Source of the DNA: JACVRW01 sp963765135
GTDB lineage: Bacteria > Actinomycetota > Thermoleophilia > Solirubrobacterales > Thermoleophilaceae
Assembly: GCA_963765135.1 (NCBI GenBank)
Contig: CAVXUX010000004.1
Span: 124,001-188,000, forward strand
Length of the DNA stretch: 64,000 bases
Reading direction: 5' to 3'
Below the pieces are notes generated by a model. That model ran no database searches. It was not told the origin of the DNA and was given only the letters and a program-made list of their open reading frames with translations. A program made the translations under genes and the position numbers. Positions 1 through 8,882 of the stretch are shown here, in pieces (position 1 is the stretch's first letter; each line of letters begins with the position of its first letter).

Positions 1-125
1 AGCGTCGGGATGCCCGGGAAGCGGACCGCGTAGCGACGCGCGCGACGCCGGGCGGCGACGTGCGCGGCGAGCACGACGGGCACAAGCGCGAGCGCGGCCA
101 GGAAGATCGGCGCGGCGAAGCTCAC
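1..125 (-). CDS. BatA/vWA-type membrane protein, N-terminal fragment (runs off window)
   Basis: Only the first 41 codons are inside the window; the gene continues beyond base 1. It starts with GTG at 125, and that start overlaps the stop of the upstream DUF58 gene by four bases (GTGA). The N-terminus (SFAAPIFLAALALVPVV then a basic AARRRARR stretch) is a membrane segment followed by a cytosolic charged patch. It closely resembles the start of the vWA protein at 4018-4977 (SFAAPGFLVALVVVP). Position after moxR and DUF58 matches the usual moxR-DUF58-vWA (Bat) operon. I infer a BatA-like membrane-anchored von Willebrand A protein. The vWA domain itself is not visible, so the assignment rests on the N-terminus and context. 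Confidence 0.7.
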   Translation of the reverse strand, partial: MSFAAPIFLAALALVPVVLAAHVAARRRARRYAVRFPGIPT

Positions 126-1040
126 GCGAGCCTCCGGCCCAGCTCGCGAGCCCACGCGCCCGCCGTCGAGAGCGTCACGTGCTCGGCGCCCGACCGGCGC
201 AACGCCGCCGCCACCGCCGCCCGTTCCTCGCGCACGGCGCTCGCGAAGCGCTCGCGCAGGCGCCGATCGGTGGTATCGACCTCGACGCGCTGACCCGACT
301 CCGGGTCGACCATCGCCATGCGTCCAACCGCGGGGAGCTCGCGCTCGCGCGGGTCGTAGATCTCCACCGCCATCACGGTGTGCCGGGCCGACAGGGCGGC
401 GAGCGCTCGCGCCCAGTCGGGTGGGCCGGCGAAGTCCGACACGACCACCACGAGGCTTCTCGGGCGCGCCAGGCGGCCCACGCGCACCAGCGTCGGCTCG
501 AGCGGTTCTCCGGCCGTGCCGTCGGGCGCCACGCCCTCGCCCAGCGCTCGCCGCAGGCCGATCCTTGCGCCCCGACCGCCACGGGGTGGCAGCAGCCGGG
601 TGTCCGGTCCCCCGAACGTGAGCAGTCCCACGCGGCCGCCGCGCCTGCACCGCGATCGCGCCCAGCACGTCGGCGACCCCGTCGGCCACGTCGCACTTGA
701 GCCGGTCCGCCGTGCCGAACGCCATCGACGGGGACACGTCCACCGCCAGCCAGGTCGTGAGCAGCCGCTCCGGCACCTGCTGGCGCACGTGCGGGATGCC
801 GGTCCGGGCGGTCGCCGACGCGTCGATCTGGCGGACGTCGTCGCCCGGCTGATACGGCCGCAGCTGCGCGAGCTCGGTGCCGCTGCCGACCCCGGCGCCG
901 CGGTGCTCGCCGGCGCTGACTCCGCCAACGCGCCGCACGAAAGCGAGGTCGAGTGCCTTGACCAACGCGCCGGGAACCGTGCCCGGCCCCTGCCTGCCGG
1001 GAGGCGGCCGAAGCCCGCCGGCGGCCGCCGCGGGGCTCAC
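122..1040 (-). CDS. DUF58 family protein, one apparent frameshift
   Basis: About 305 residues. The start is GTG at 1040, overlapping the moxR stop by four bases (GTGA). Recognisable DUF58 blocks are a YQPGDDVRQIDASATART stretch (the R-Y-x-P-G-D-x-x-R-x-I-D-W-x-A-x-A-R core of the family), a vWA-like VDVSPSMAFG, then GRVGLLTFGG and LVVVVSDF. Upstream and downstream halves lie in different frames. The switch falls near 635-645 and equals one extra base, so the protein is probably intact in the organism. DUF58 proteins accompany MoxR AAA+ ATPases and Bat-type vWA proteins in envelope or metal-chaperone systems; their biochemical role is not established. Operon position: second gene after moxR. 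Confidence 0.8.
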
Positions 1041-2045
1041 GCCGCCAGCGGCTCCGTGTCGACGCCGCGCCGGTCGGGCTCGGGCACGGCTTCCATGATC
1101 TGGTCGAGCAGGTCGTCCGGACGCGCGCCCTCGCTCAAGCCCTCGTAGCTGAGCACGAGCCGGTGGCGCAGCACCTCTGGGGCGAGGTCGCGTACGTCGC
1201 TCGCCAGGACGTGACGCCGCCCGCGCAGCAGCGCGAGCGAGCGCGCCGCGTGCACGAGGCCGATCGGCCCGCGCGGGCTGGCGCCGTAGCTGACCAGCGC
1301 CTCGACCTCGGTAAGGCCGTAGCGGCCCGGCCGGCGTGTGGCGTCCGCGAGGGCGACCGCGTAGTCGACCACCTCCCGGTCGACGATGACGTCGGCGGCC
1401 GCCTCGCGGAAGCGCAGCAGGTCCGCGACCGTGAGCCGCTCGTCCACGTTCGTCACCGGGTCCAGCGAGCGGTTGACCACGGCCGCCTCGTCGCCGGGCG
1501 CCGGATAGTCGACGAGGATCTTCATCAGGAAGCGGTCGACCTGGGCCTCGGGCAGGGGATAGGTGCCCTCGGACTCGATCGGGTTCTGCGTGGCGAGCAC
1601 CAGGAACGGAACCGGCACCGGATGCGATCCGGCCGCCGATCGTCACCTGCTGCTCCTGCATCACCTCGAGCAGCGCCGACTGGACCTTGGCCGGCGCGCG
1701 GTTGATCTCGTCGGCGAGGAGGAAGTTCGCGAACACGGGCCCCAGCTCGGTGTCGAGCGACCCGGTGTCCGGGCGGTAGATGCGCGTGCCGACCAGGTCC
1801 GACGGGACGAGGTCGGGCGTGAACTGGATCCGGCTGAAGCTGCCACCCACCACCGACGCGAGCGTCTTGATGGTCAGCGTCTTGGCCAGCCCCGGGACGC
1901 CCTCGAGCAGCACGTGTCCGCCCGAGAGCAGGGCGACCATCACCCGCTCGAGCATCGCGTCCTGCCCGATGATCACCCGCTTGATCTCGAAGAGTGCGCT
2001 CTCGAGCGCCTCCCGTGGTTCCTCGTAGACGGCGCTTTCGCTCAT
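1037..2045 (-). CDS. MoxR-family AAA+ ATPase, one apparent frameshift
   Basis: About 335 residues from ATG at 2045. Visible motifs are Walker A (GVPGLAKT), Walker B with the MoxR-typical LLADEINRAP, sensor region ATQNPIESEGTYPLPEAQVDRF, and the C-terminal lid. The frame breaks near 1620-1632, between VTIGGR and HPVPVPFLVLATQNP. Removing one base restores a continuous MoxR sequence. MoxR ATPases act as chaperones that remodel or load metal onto partner vWA proteins; the partners here are the two following genes, joined by GTGA overlaps. The promoter looks leaderless: TAGGTT (2053-2058 on the complement) ends seven bases before the ATG. A 17-base box lies just upstream of that promoter. Confidence 0.9.
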
Positions 2046-2052
2046 GGCCGCC

Positions 2053-2058
2053 AACCTA
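2053..2058 (-). promoter_or_regulatory. moxR promoter -10 element, probably leaderless
   Basis: The complement reads TAGGTT, matching TANNNT, and lies exactly seven bases before the moxR ATG. Transcription would begin at or within a base of the start codon, so no Shine-Dalgarno is needed; none is seen. The spacing equals that of the htrA promoter at 6160-6165. Its -35 region overlaps the 17-base box at 2070-2086. Confidence 0.55.
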
Positions 2059-2069
2059 GGAGGCCCGCT

Positions 2070-2086
2070 GTCACCGGCGCATAACG
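2070..2086. promoter_or_regulatory. Shared 17-base box between divergent moxR and response-regulator promoters
   Basis: The top strand reads GTCACCGGCGCATAACG. An identical 17-mer occurs at 6178-6194 upstream of htrA. Here the box lies between two divergent -10 elements: TAGGTT for moxR (11 bases away) and TACCCT for the response regulator (7 bases away). It therefore covers both -35 regions. The flank towards moxR (CTAGG then GGC) is also partly conserved at the second site. I infer it is the binding site of the OmpR-type regulator encoded at 2107. No footprint data exist here. Confidence 0.6.
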
Positions 2087-2093
2087 CGCTCAC

Positions 2094-2099
2094 TACCCT
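2094..2099 (+). promoter_or_regulatory. Response regulator promoter -10 element, probably leaderless
   Basis: TACCCT matches TANNNT and ends seven bases before the GTG start at 2107. The 17-base box at 2070-2086 ends seven bases upstream of it, in the -35 position. This suggests autoregulation of the two-component operon. Confidence 0.5.
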
Positions 2100-2106
2100 G
2101 AAGCGA

Positions 2107-2761
2107 GTGCGCGTGCTGGTGGCTGAGGATGAGCGTAGGGTCGCCGACGCGGTCGCACGCGGCTTGCGCCGGGAGGGGATGGCCGTCGACGTGGCCTACG
2201 ACGGCGGCAGCGCGCTCGACAAGGCCCGGATGCACCCCTACGACGTCCTGGTGCTCGACCGCGACCTGCCGGTGATCCACGGCGACGACCTCTGCCGCAC
2301 CCTGCGTGCAGAAGAGCCGGACAGCCGGGTGCTGATGCTGACCGGGGCCGCCGGCGTCGACGACCTGGTCGACGGGCTCTCCATCGGCGCCGACGACTAC
2401 ATGCCGAAGCCGTTCGAGTTCGCTGAGCTGGTCGCCCGGCTGAGGGCGCTCGCGAGGCGCACCCACCCGGCCGCCCCGCCGACTCTGACGGCTGGGGACA
2501 TAGAGCTCGATCCCGCCCGGCGCACGGTCACGCGGGCGCGGACGCCCGATCGACCTGACCCCGCGTGAGTTCGCGGTGCTCGAGGCGCTGATGGCGGCCG
2601 ACGGCGCCGTGATGTCCAACGACGAGCTGGTCCGACGCGTGTGGGACGAGAACGCCGACCCGTTCACGAACTCAGTGCGGATGACCGTCCTGAGGGTGCG
2701 CCGCAAGCTGGGTGAGCCGCAGGTGATCGAAACGGTGAAGGGCTCCGGCTACCGCATATGA
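2107..2761 (+). CDS. OmpR/PhoB-family response regulator, one apparent frameshift
   Basis: About 217 residues from GTG 2107. The receiver domain (about 1-115) has the acidic pair E7/D8, phosphoacceptor D51 in VLVLDRDLP, T79 in MLTG and K101 in MPKPFEF. The C-terminal winged helix carries LTPREFAVLEAL, SNDELVRRVWD and RRKLGEPQVIETVKGSGYRI. The two domains are in different frames. The switch near 2545 (before IDLTPREF) equals one extra base and falls in the interdomain linker. The stop overlaps the kinase start (ATGA, 2758-2761). I infer it regulates the flanking moxR and htrA operons through the 17-base boxes at 2070 and 6178. DNA-binding specificity cannot be read from the sequence alone. Confidence 0.88.
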
Positions 2762-3867
2762 GAGCGCCGCGCTTGACGATCCGGGCCCGGCTGACCGCTC
2801 TCTACGCCGTGCTGGTCGCGCTCTCCACGGGGATCCTGCTGCTCGTCAGCTACTGGCTGCTCGGCCGTCATTTCGACCGGACGCTTCCCGCCCCGCTCGC
2901 CGGCGACGCGCTCGACGAGGTTGCCGTTCAGTACGCGATCGCCTTCCTCGGGGTCGTGCTGCTGGCCACCGCGATCGGCTGGGCCCTGGCGGGACACGTG
3001 CTCGCGCCGCTCACGCGGATCACCGGCACCGCCCGGCGAGTGTCCGAGCAGCGCCTGGGTGAGCGCATCCCGGTCGGCGGTCCCGATGACGAGCTGCGCG
3101 AGCTCGGGGAGACGCTCAACTCGATGCTGGACAGGCTGGCCGACTCGTTCGAGGCACAGCGCCGTTTCGTGGCCAACGCGAGCCACGAGTTGCGCGGCCC
3201 GCTGACGGTGATCCGCTCCGAGGCCGAGGTGGCGCTGGCCAACCCGGAGCCCGACCTCGACGAGCTGCGCGGGATGGCTGAGTCCGTGGTGCACGCCAGC
3301 CGCCGCACCGAGTCCCTGCTCGCGAGCCTGCTGATCCTCGCGCGTGGCCAGCGCGGGCTGGTTCGCTCCCAGCCGGTCGACCTCGCGGACGCGGCCCGGG
3401 CCGCGCTTGACTCCGCCGCCTCCGCGGCGGCGGCCGAGAGCGTCAGGCTCACCGCGCGACTGGACCCGGCCGAGGTCGACGGCGACGCCGCACTGCTCGA
3501 ACGGGTCGCGGCCAACTTGATCGAGAACGGTGTGCGCTACAACCGCCCCGGCGGCTTCGTCGAGGTGCGCACTCGCGCGGGCGTCGGCTCGGTCGAGTTG
3601 CGGGTGGAGAACAGCGGACCGCCGATCGACGCCGCCGATGCCGCTCGGCTCGCGGAGCCGTTCGAGCGGCTGGCACGCGAGGCTGACGCGAAGGGTGCGG
3701 GCCTGGGACTGTCGATCGTCCGTGCCGTCAGCCAGGCGCACGGCGGCACGGTCGCCATCGAGCCACGCGCCGAGGGCGGGCTGGTCGTCTCGGTGCGGCT
3801 GCCTAGAGCCGCCGCTCGTCGCGATGGCTCCAGGGACAGTCGTCGCGCGCGTCGAGCTCCTGCCTGA
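2758..3867 (+). CDS. Sensor histidine kinase
   Basis: 369 residues. Membrane segments are at about 11-34 and 58-80, with only about 23 residues outside the membrane between them. A HAMP linker follows (about 80-135). The HisKA domain has the phospho-acceptor H143 in ASHELRGPLTVI. The HATPase domain has the N box NLIENGVRYN, VENSGPPI and the G box KGAGLGLSIV. The short external loop suggests sensing of the membrane or of a membrane partner rather than a large ligand domain; that is inference. It is translationally coupled to the response regulator. The last 23 or so residues are Arg-rich and overlap the convergent gene at 3803-4021. Confidence 0.92.
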   Translation: MRAPRLTIRARLTALYAVLVALSTGILLLVSYWLLGRHFDRTLPAPLAGDALDEVAVQYAIAFLGVVLLATAIGWALAGHVLAPLTRITGTARRVSEQRLGERIPVGGPDDELRELGETLNSMLDRLADSFEAQRRFVANASHELRGPLTVIRSEAEVALANPEPDLDELRGMAESVVHASRRTESLLASLLILARGQRGLVRSQPVDLADAARAALDSAASAAAAESVRLTARLDPAEVDGDAALLERVAANLIENGVRYNRPGGFVEVRTRAGVGSVELRVENSGPPIDAADAARLAEPFERLAREADAKGAGLGLSIVRAVSQAHGGTVAIEPRAEGGLVVSVRLPRAAARRDGSRDSRRARRAPA

Positions 3868-4021
3868 CCTGTTGGGTCGACGGGTTCTGGGTGGCGACCG
3901 CCAGGTGATCGTCGATCTGCGTGAGGCCGCGCACGCCCGTGGCAAACAGGCCGAGCCCCACGAGCGCGACCGACAGGATCGCAACTCGTCTCACCCAGAC
4001 CAGCCTAGCTAGCCGCCTCAC
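3803..4021 (-). CDS. Small single-pass membrane protein, unknown
   Basis: 72 residues from GTG 4021, which overlaps the stop of the vWA gene by four bases. One hydrophobic segment (about 12-32) follows a basic start (RRLARLVWVRR). The remaining 40 residues would be extracytoplasmic and hold one Cys. It is last in the htrA-vWA operon, and its 3' end overlaps the kinase gene tail to tail by 65 bases. No family recognised. Coupling to the vWA gene makes it more credible than its size alone. Confidence 0.5.
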   Translation of the reverse strand: MRRLARLVWVRRVAILSVALVGLGLFATGVRGLTQIDDHLAVATQNPSTQQVRQELDARDDCPWSHRDERRL

Positions 4022-4977
4022 GGCAGCCGCCCGAACCAGCGCAGGGAGAGCGCGCCGCCGGCGAGCAGCAGAACGGCGGCGCCGCCCGCGAACCCGGCGG
4101 TGATCTCGCGACGCTCGTCGTGCGTGGCGACCTGCGAGCCGAGCCGCTCGTACACGGACGCGAGCTCGTCGCCCGCGTTCGCCGAGAACGTGCGCGCACG
4201 GCTGATCGACGCGATCCTGCGCATCGCCTCCCGATCGGGTGGAACCGGCCGTGTCACCGAGCTGCCGTCCGCGCGCCGGACCTCGATGGTGCCCGCGTCG
4301 GTCCCGAGGGCGACGGTGTAGATCGGTACGCGCGCCCGCGCTGCCCGCCGCGCCACGGGGATCGGGTCGCGGCCGTGGGTCGACGTCCCGTCCGACAGCA
4401 GGATGACCGCGGCGGGTGGCCGGCGGTTGTCGCCGGCGCCCCTGCGCTCGAGCAGGCCGAGCGCGGCGGCCAGCCCCTCGCCGGTGGCCGTGCCGCCGCT
4501 GGGAGTGAGCCTCTCGATCAGCGCCTCCACGTCGCCGCGATCCGCCCGCGGCGCCTCGACGAACCGCACCGAGTGGTTGAACGCGACCGCTCCCACACGC
4601 AGCTTCTTCGGCGCGCGGTCGAGGAAGTCGCGCGCCGCCCGGCGCACGGCTGCGATGCGCGACGGTTGCACGTCGCGCGCCTGCATCGAGCCGGAGATGT
4701 CCGTGGCGAGCACGACCGCCGCGCGCTCCTCGGGCACGGCCACGGTCGCCTCGGGCCTGGCCAGGGCGATGGCCACAGCCGCGAGCGCCGCGCCGTAGAG
4801 CAGCAGCGGCAGGTGGCGACGGAAGCCGGGGCGCAGGGGAGCCACCGATGGCATCAGCCGGGGCGACGCGAAGGCGGCGCTGCGAGCGCGCCGCCGCCGG
4901 TCGGCGGCCAGGTAGAGCAGCGCTGCCATCGGCACGACCACGAGCGCGACGAGGAAGCCGGGCGCGGCGAAGCTCAC
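4018..4977 (-). CDS. von Willebrand factor A domain membrane protein (BatA/BatB-like)
   Basis: 319 residues from GTG 4977 (GTGA overlap with the htrA stop). Membrane segments lie at about 5-25 (LVALVVVPMAALLYLA), about 55-75 and near the C-terminus (GGAAVLLLAGGALSLRWF). The vWA domain starts with AAVVLATDISGSMQARD, a complete MIDAS DxSxS, and continues through GGTATGEGLAAAL and VILLSDGTSTHG. A longer open frame runs upstream, but it is out of frame with the htrA protein and lacks domain features, so I set the start at GTG 4977. Such proteins are MoxR partners. This is the second vWA gene of the locus, co-transcribed with a protease. Confidence 0.9.
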   Translation of the reverse strand: MSFAAPGFLVALVVVPMAALLYLAADRRRRARSAAFASPRLMPSVAPLRPGFRRHLPLLLYGAALAAVAIALARPEATVAVPEERAAVVLATDISGSMQARDVQPSRIAAVRRAARDFLDRAPKKLRVGAVAFNHSVRFVEAPRADRGDVEALIERLTPSGGTATGEGLAAALGLLERRGAGDNRRPPAAVILLSDGTSTHGRDPIPVARRAARARVPIYTVALGTDAGTIEVRRADGSSVTRPVPPDREAMRRIASISRARTFSANAGDELASVYERLGSQVATHDERREITAGFAGGAAVLLLAGGALSLRWFGRLP

Positions 4978-6152
4978 GGCGTCTTCTGCGGCCGCGTCGC
5001 CAACTCGACCTGGACGGTGCGGCTGCCCCCGTCGCGCGAGACCTCGAGCTCCAGCCGGTCGCCGGGCTTCAGGGCGTCGATCGCCTCGGACACGTCCTGC
5101 GGCTGGGTCACGTCGTGGCCGTCCACGCCGGTGATCACGTCGCCCGAGCGCACTCCCGAGGACTGCGCCGGGCTGCCAGGGGCCACGCTGACGACCTCGG
5201 CGCCGCGGGCGTGCGGAGCGGTGGTGACGCCCAGGTAGGCGCGTTCGATGCGCTCGCCGCGACTGAGTGCCGGGAGCACCTCGCGGACGCGATTCGAGGG
5301 CACCGCGAACCCGATCCCGACGCTGCCATTGCCCGCGCCGCCGGTCGCGATCTGCGAGTTGACGCCGACGACCCGGCCGCGGGCGTCCAACAGCGGCCCG
5401 CCCGAGTTGCCCGGGTTGATGGGGGCATCGGTCTGGATCACCTCGTCGATCTGGAACCCGTCCGGCGCACGGATCTCGCGACCGAGCCCGGAGACGATCC
5501 CGGCGGTCGCGGTGCGGTCGAGGCCGAACGGGTGGCCGATCGCGACGACGGCATCGCCGACCTGGACACGATTCGAGTTCGCCAGCGGCAGCGGCCGCAG
5601 CGGGCCGCTGGCGCCGGGATCCACGTGCAGGACGGCCAGGTCCGACGAGGGATCCGTGCCGCGCACCTCCGCCTGCACCTGGCGTCCCGTGTCGCCGAAG
5701 CGAACCAGCGCCGTCTCGGACTCGCCGACCACGTGCGCGTTGGTCACGATCGTGCCGTCGTCGCGCACCACGAATCCCGTGCCCGACGCCGATCCGACCT
5801 GGACCGACACCACCCCCGGACCCGCCGACTCGTAGACGCGGCCGACCTGCGTCGGCGCGAGCTTGCCTCCGCCGGCGGCGGGCAGGACAGCGGCCTGGTT
5901 CTCGCCCCCGTCCAGCACGGCCACCGCCGAGAGCCCCAGCGCGGCCACCGCCGCCGTCAAGGCCAACGCCGGCACGAGCCGGCCACGGCGCGGCCGGCCC
6001 GGCGGCGGCTCGGGAGCCCCCTGCTCCTCTGGTACCCGCCACCGGGCCTCGGCCTCGTGCGCCTGTCGGCGCCAACGCGCTTGCGAAAACGGCCCGGCAT
6101 CGGGATCGCGTGTGCCCTCGCGGTCGATCCAGAGGCTGGGCGGGCGCGTCAC
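4974..6152 (-). CDS. HtrA/DegP-like trypsin-family serine protease with PDZ domain
   Basis: 392 residues from GTG 6152. The N-terminal cytosolic stretch is about 57 residues. A membrane anchor follows at about 60-80 (PALALTAAVAALGLSAVAV), then the trypsin-like domain with H140 (TNAHVV), D171 (SSDLAVL) and S250 (INPGNSGGPL). The PDZ domain spans about 295-385 (YLGVTTAPHARGAEVVSVAPGSPAQ). It is a membrane-anchored periplasmic-side quality-control protease. The promoter is leaderless-like (TAGCGT, seven bases before GTG) and carries the same 17-base box as the moxR/two-component promoter region. It is first gene of an operon with a vWA protein and a small membrane protein. Confidence 0.93.
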   Translation of the reverse strand: MTRPPSLWIDREGTRDPDAGPFSQARWRRQAHEAEARWRVPEEQGAPEPPPGRPRRGRLVPALALTAAVAALGLSAVAVLDGGENQAAVLPAAGGGKLAPTQVGRVYESAGPGVVSVQVGSASGTGFVVRDDGTIVTNAHVVGESETALVRFGDTGRQVQAEVRGTDPSSDLAVLHVDPGASGPLRPLPLANSNRVQVGDAVVAIGHPFGLDRTATAGIVSGLGREIRAPDGFQIDEVIQTDAPINPGNSGGPLLDARGRVVGVNSQIATGGAGNGSVGIGFAVPSNRVREVLPALSRGERIERAYLGVTTAPHARGAEVVSVAPGSPAQSSGVRSGDVITGVDGHDVTQPQDVSEAIDALKPGDRLELEVSRDGGSRTVQVELATRPQKTP

Positions 6153-6159
6153 CTCGGCG

Positions 6160-6194
6160 ACGCTAGGTGGCGCCTAGGTCACCGGCGCATAACG
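6160..6194 (-). promoter_or_regulatory. htrA promoter with shared 17-base box
   Basis: The complement of 6160-6165 reads TAGCGT, seven bases before the htrA GTG, the same spacing as at moxR. Bases 6178-6194 are identical to the box at 2070-2086 (GTCACCGGCGCATAACG on the top strand). The gap from -10 to box is 12 bases here and 11 at moxR. The box overlaps the last codons and stop of the upstream glycosyltransferase gene (stop at 6179-6181). Confidence 0.6.
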
Positions 6195-7374
6195 GAGTCG
6201 AGCGCGTCCGCAGCGGCCGCCGCTCCGTCGTGGACGGCGCACCAGTCACGGACCTCGGCTGCGCGTCGTGCGTAGCCCGGGTCGGCCAGGAGGCGGCGCA
6301 CCGCCAGCCGCACCCCGCGCGGGGTGTGGAAGCGGCGCGGCAGGGACACGCCCAGGCCGGCCCAGCGCACGCGCGCCGCGTTCTCCGCCATGTCGCCCGC
6401 GTGCGGGCACGCCACCACGGGCGTTCCGCTCGCCAGCGCTCGCACCACGGTTCCGTGTCCCGCGTGGCACACCACGGCCGCGCAGCGCGGCATCGTCCGC
6501 GCGTAGGAGACCCAGTCGACCAGCCGCGCGTTCGGCGGCACGTCGATCGGCTGCTCCGGCGCACGCCGGTTGGTCGTCGCCAGCACCCGCACCGGCTCGC
6601 CGGCCAAGCCGGCCAGGGCCGCTCGGAGCAGGCGGTGATCGGGGTCCTGCGACGTGCTCGGCGCCACCAGCACCAGCGGCTCGTCCCCGGGGGGCTCATC
6701 GACCTCCCCGAACGGCTGCTCCCACAGCAGCGGCCCGGTCACCCGCAGCCACGGCTCGCTCACGCGGCGCGGATACTCGAGCTGGGGGAGGGTGGCCACC
6801 AGCGCCAGCTCGCGCGACGTCCCGCCGTGCACGTGTTCCAACGGCGGCAGCCCGACGCGCGCCCGCGTCTCGTTCAGCTCGTCGCGTCCCTGCTGCTCGC
6901 CCCGCATCAGCAGCGGCCGCGCCGCCCGCCAGAGCCGCGCCCCAACCGCGGTGCGCGGGTAGATCGCCCCGACCGCGTAGACCGGGAACCCCGGCTCGCC
7001 CATTGGCAGCACGTGCGGCACCAGCGTCGCCCAGGGCCGCTGCTCGAGCTCGGCGGCCAGCGTCGCCGCCACCGTCAGGATGTCGGCCACAACAACCTCG
7101 GGATCGACGGACCGGATCAGCGAACGCGTCTCCGCCGACGCCCGCACCGCCGCCACGTACGGCTTGAGCGCCCGCCCCTCGGTCGGGAACACCTGGTACT
7201 CCGGCGCCGCCGCGAAGCGCATCCCCTCGCGCTCGGCGTGCTCGCGCCACTTCGACCAGGTCTCCAGCGTCACGTCGTGCCCGCGCGCCACCAGCTCGCG
7301 CCCCAGCGCGATCGCGGGAAAGGCGTGGCCGGGATCGCCGAACGCGGCGAGCAGGATGCGCCGACGGGTCGGCG

Positions 7375-7378
<4 letters not shown>
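6179..7378 (-). CDS. GT1-type (UGT/MGT-like) glycosyltransferase, probable CTG start
   Basis: About 399 residues. The N-terminal Rossmann half begins RRRILLAAFGDPGHAFPAIALGREL. The C-terminal half has the nucleotide-sugar binding block CHAGHGTVVRALASGTPVV followed by DMAENAARV, typical of macrolide/zeaxanthin-type GT-B transferases. Donor and acceptor are not predictable. There is no in-frame ATG, GTG or TTG near the start of the domain. The first plausible initiator is CTG at 7376-7378, sharing four bases (CTGA) with the stop of the upstream F420 oxidoreductase. This copies the GTGA/ATGA overlaps elsewhere in the window. Upstream coding in this frame lies over the oxidoreductase and is not credible. 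Confidence 0.82.
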
Positions 7379-8406
<1,028 letters not shown>

Positions 8407-8468
8407 GCAAGTCTCCTTTCGCCGGTTGTGCGAGTCGGGCAGCGAGGCGCATCCTACGGCGACCACCG

Positions 8469-8882
8469 ATGAGACGCCGAAGGCCAGCCCGCGACCTGCG
8501 CACCGCCATCGACTGCCTGCCCCTGCACACGCGCGAGGCGATGCTCGAGGGGATCGGCGCCGGCCGGATCATCGTGGGCGCCTACACGGACCGCCAGGGC
8601 GGCGTGTGCCCGATGCTCGCCGCGCACCGCAACGGCGGCCGCACCAGCCTGGCCAGCTTCGCGCGGGCCTGGGATCGCTACACCGGCGCTCCGCGGCGAG
8701 CGCGCCCGGCCACGCCGCGCGAGCTCACCACGCTGCGCGCGATGCTCGAGGCGAGCATCGCCATGGAGGGGCCGTCGCTGCAGCGACGTGCCCCGGCCGC
8801 AGCCGACGCTACCCGTTCGGCTGGGCGTGGCTGCGCCCGTTCCGGCGCCTCGACGAGTACGAGCGCGCGCTGGCGGAGCTAG
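8469..8882 (+). CDS. Conserved-looking small protein, possible frameshift near the C-terminus
   Basis: 137 residues as read from ATG 8469. The N-terminal 100 residues (DLRTAIDCLPLHTREAMLEG, IIVGAYTDRQGGVCPMLAAH, FARAWDRY) look like a folded protein and start with a basic RRRRPAR. After about 8780 the frame becomes Ser/Arg/Ala-rich and shadow-like. Another frame there reads GWAWLRPFRRLDEYERALAEL, which looks like genuine protein and would extend to a stop at 8950. I suspect the true gene switches frame around 8780-8810 and ends over the 3' end of the convergent SDR gene. Function unknown. Confidence 0.5.
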   Translation: MRRRRPARDLRTAIDCLPLHTREAMLEGIGAGRIIVGAYTDRQGGVCPMLAAHRNGGRTSLASFARAWDRYTGAPRRARPATPRELTTLRAMLEASIAMEGPSLQRRAPAAADATRSAGRGCARSGASTSTSARWRS

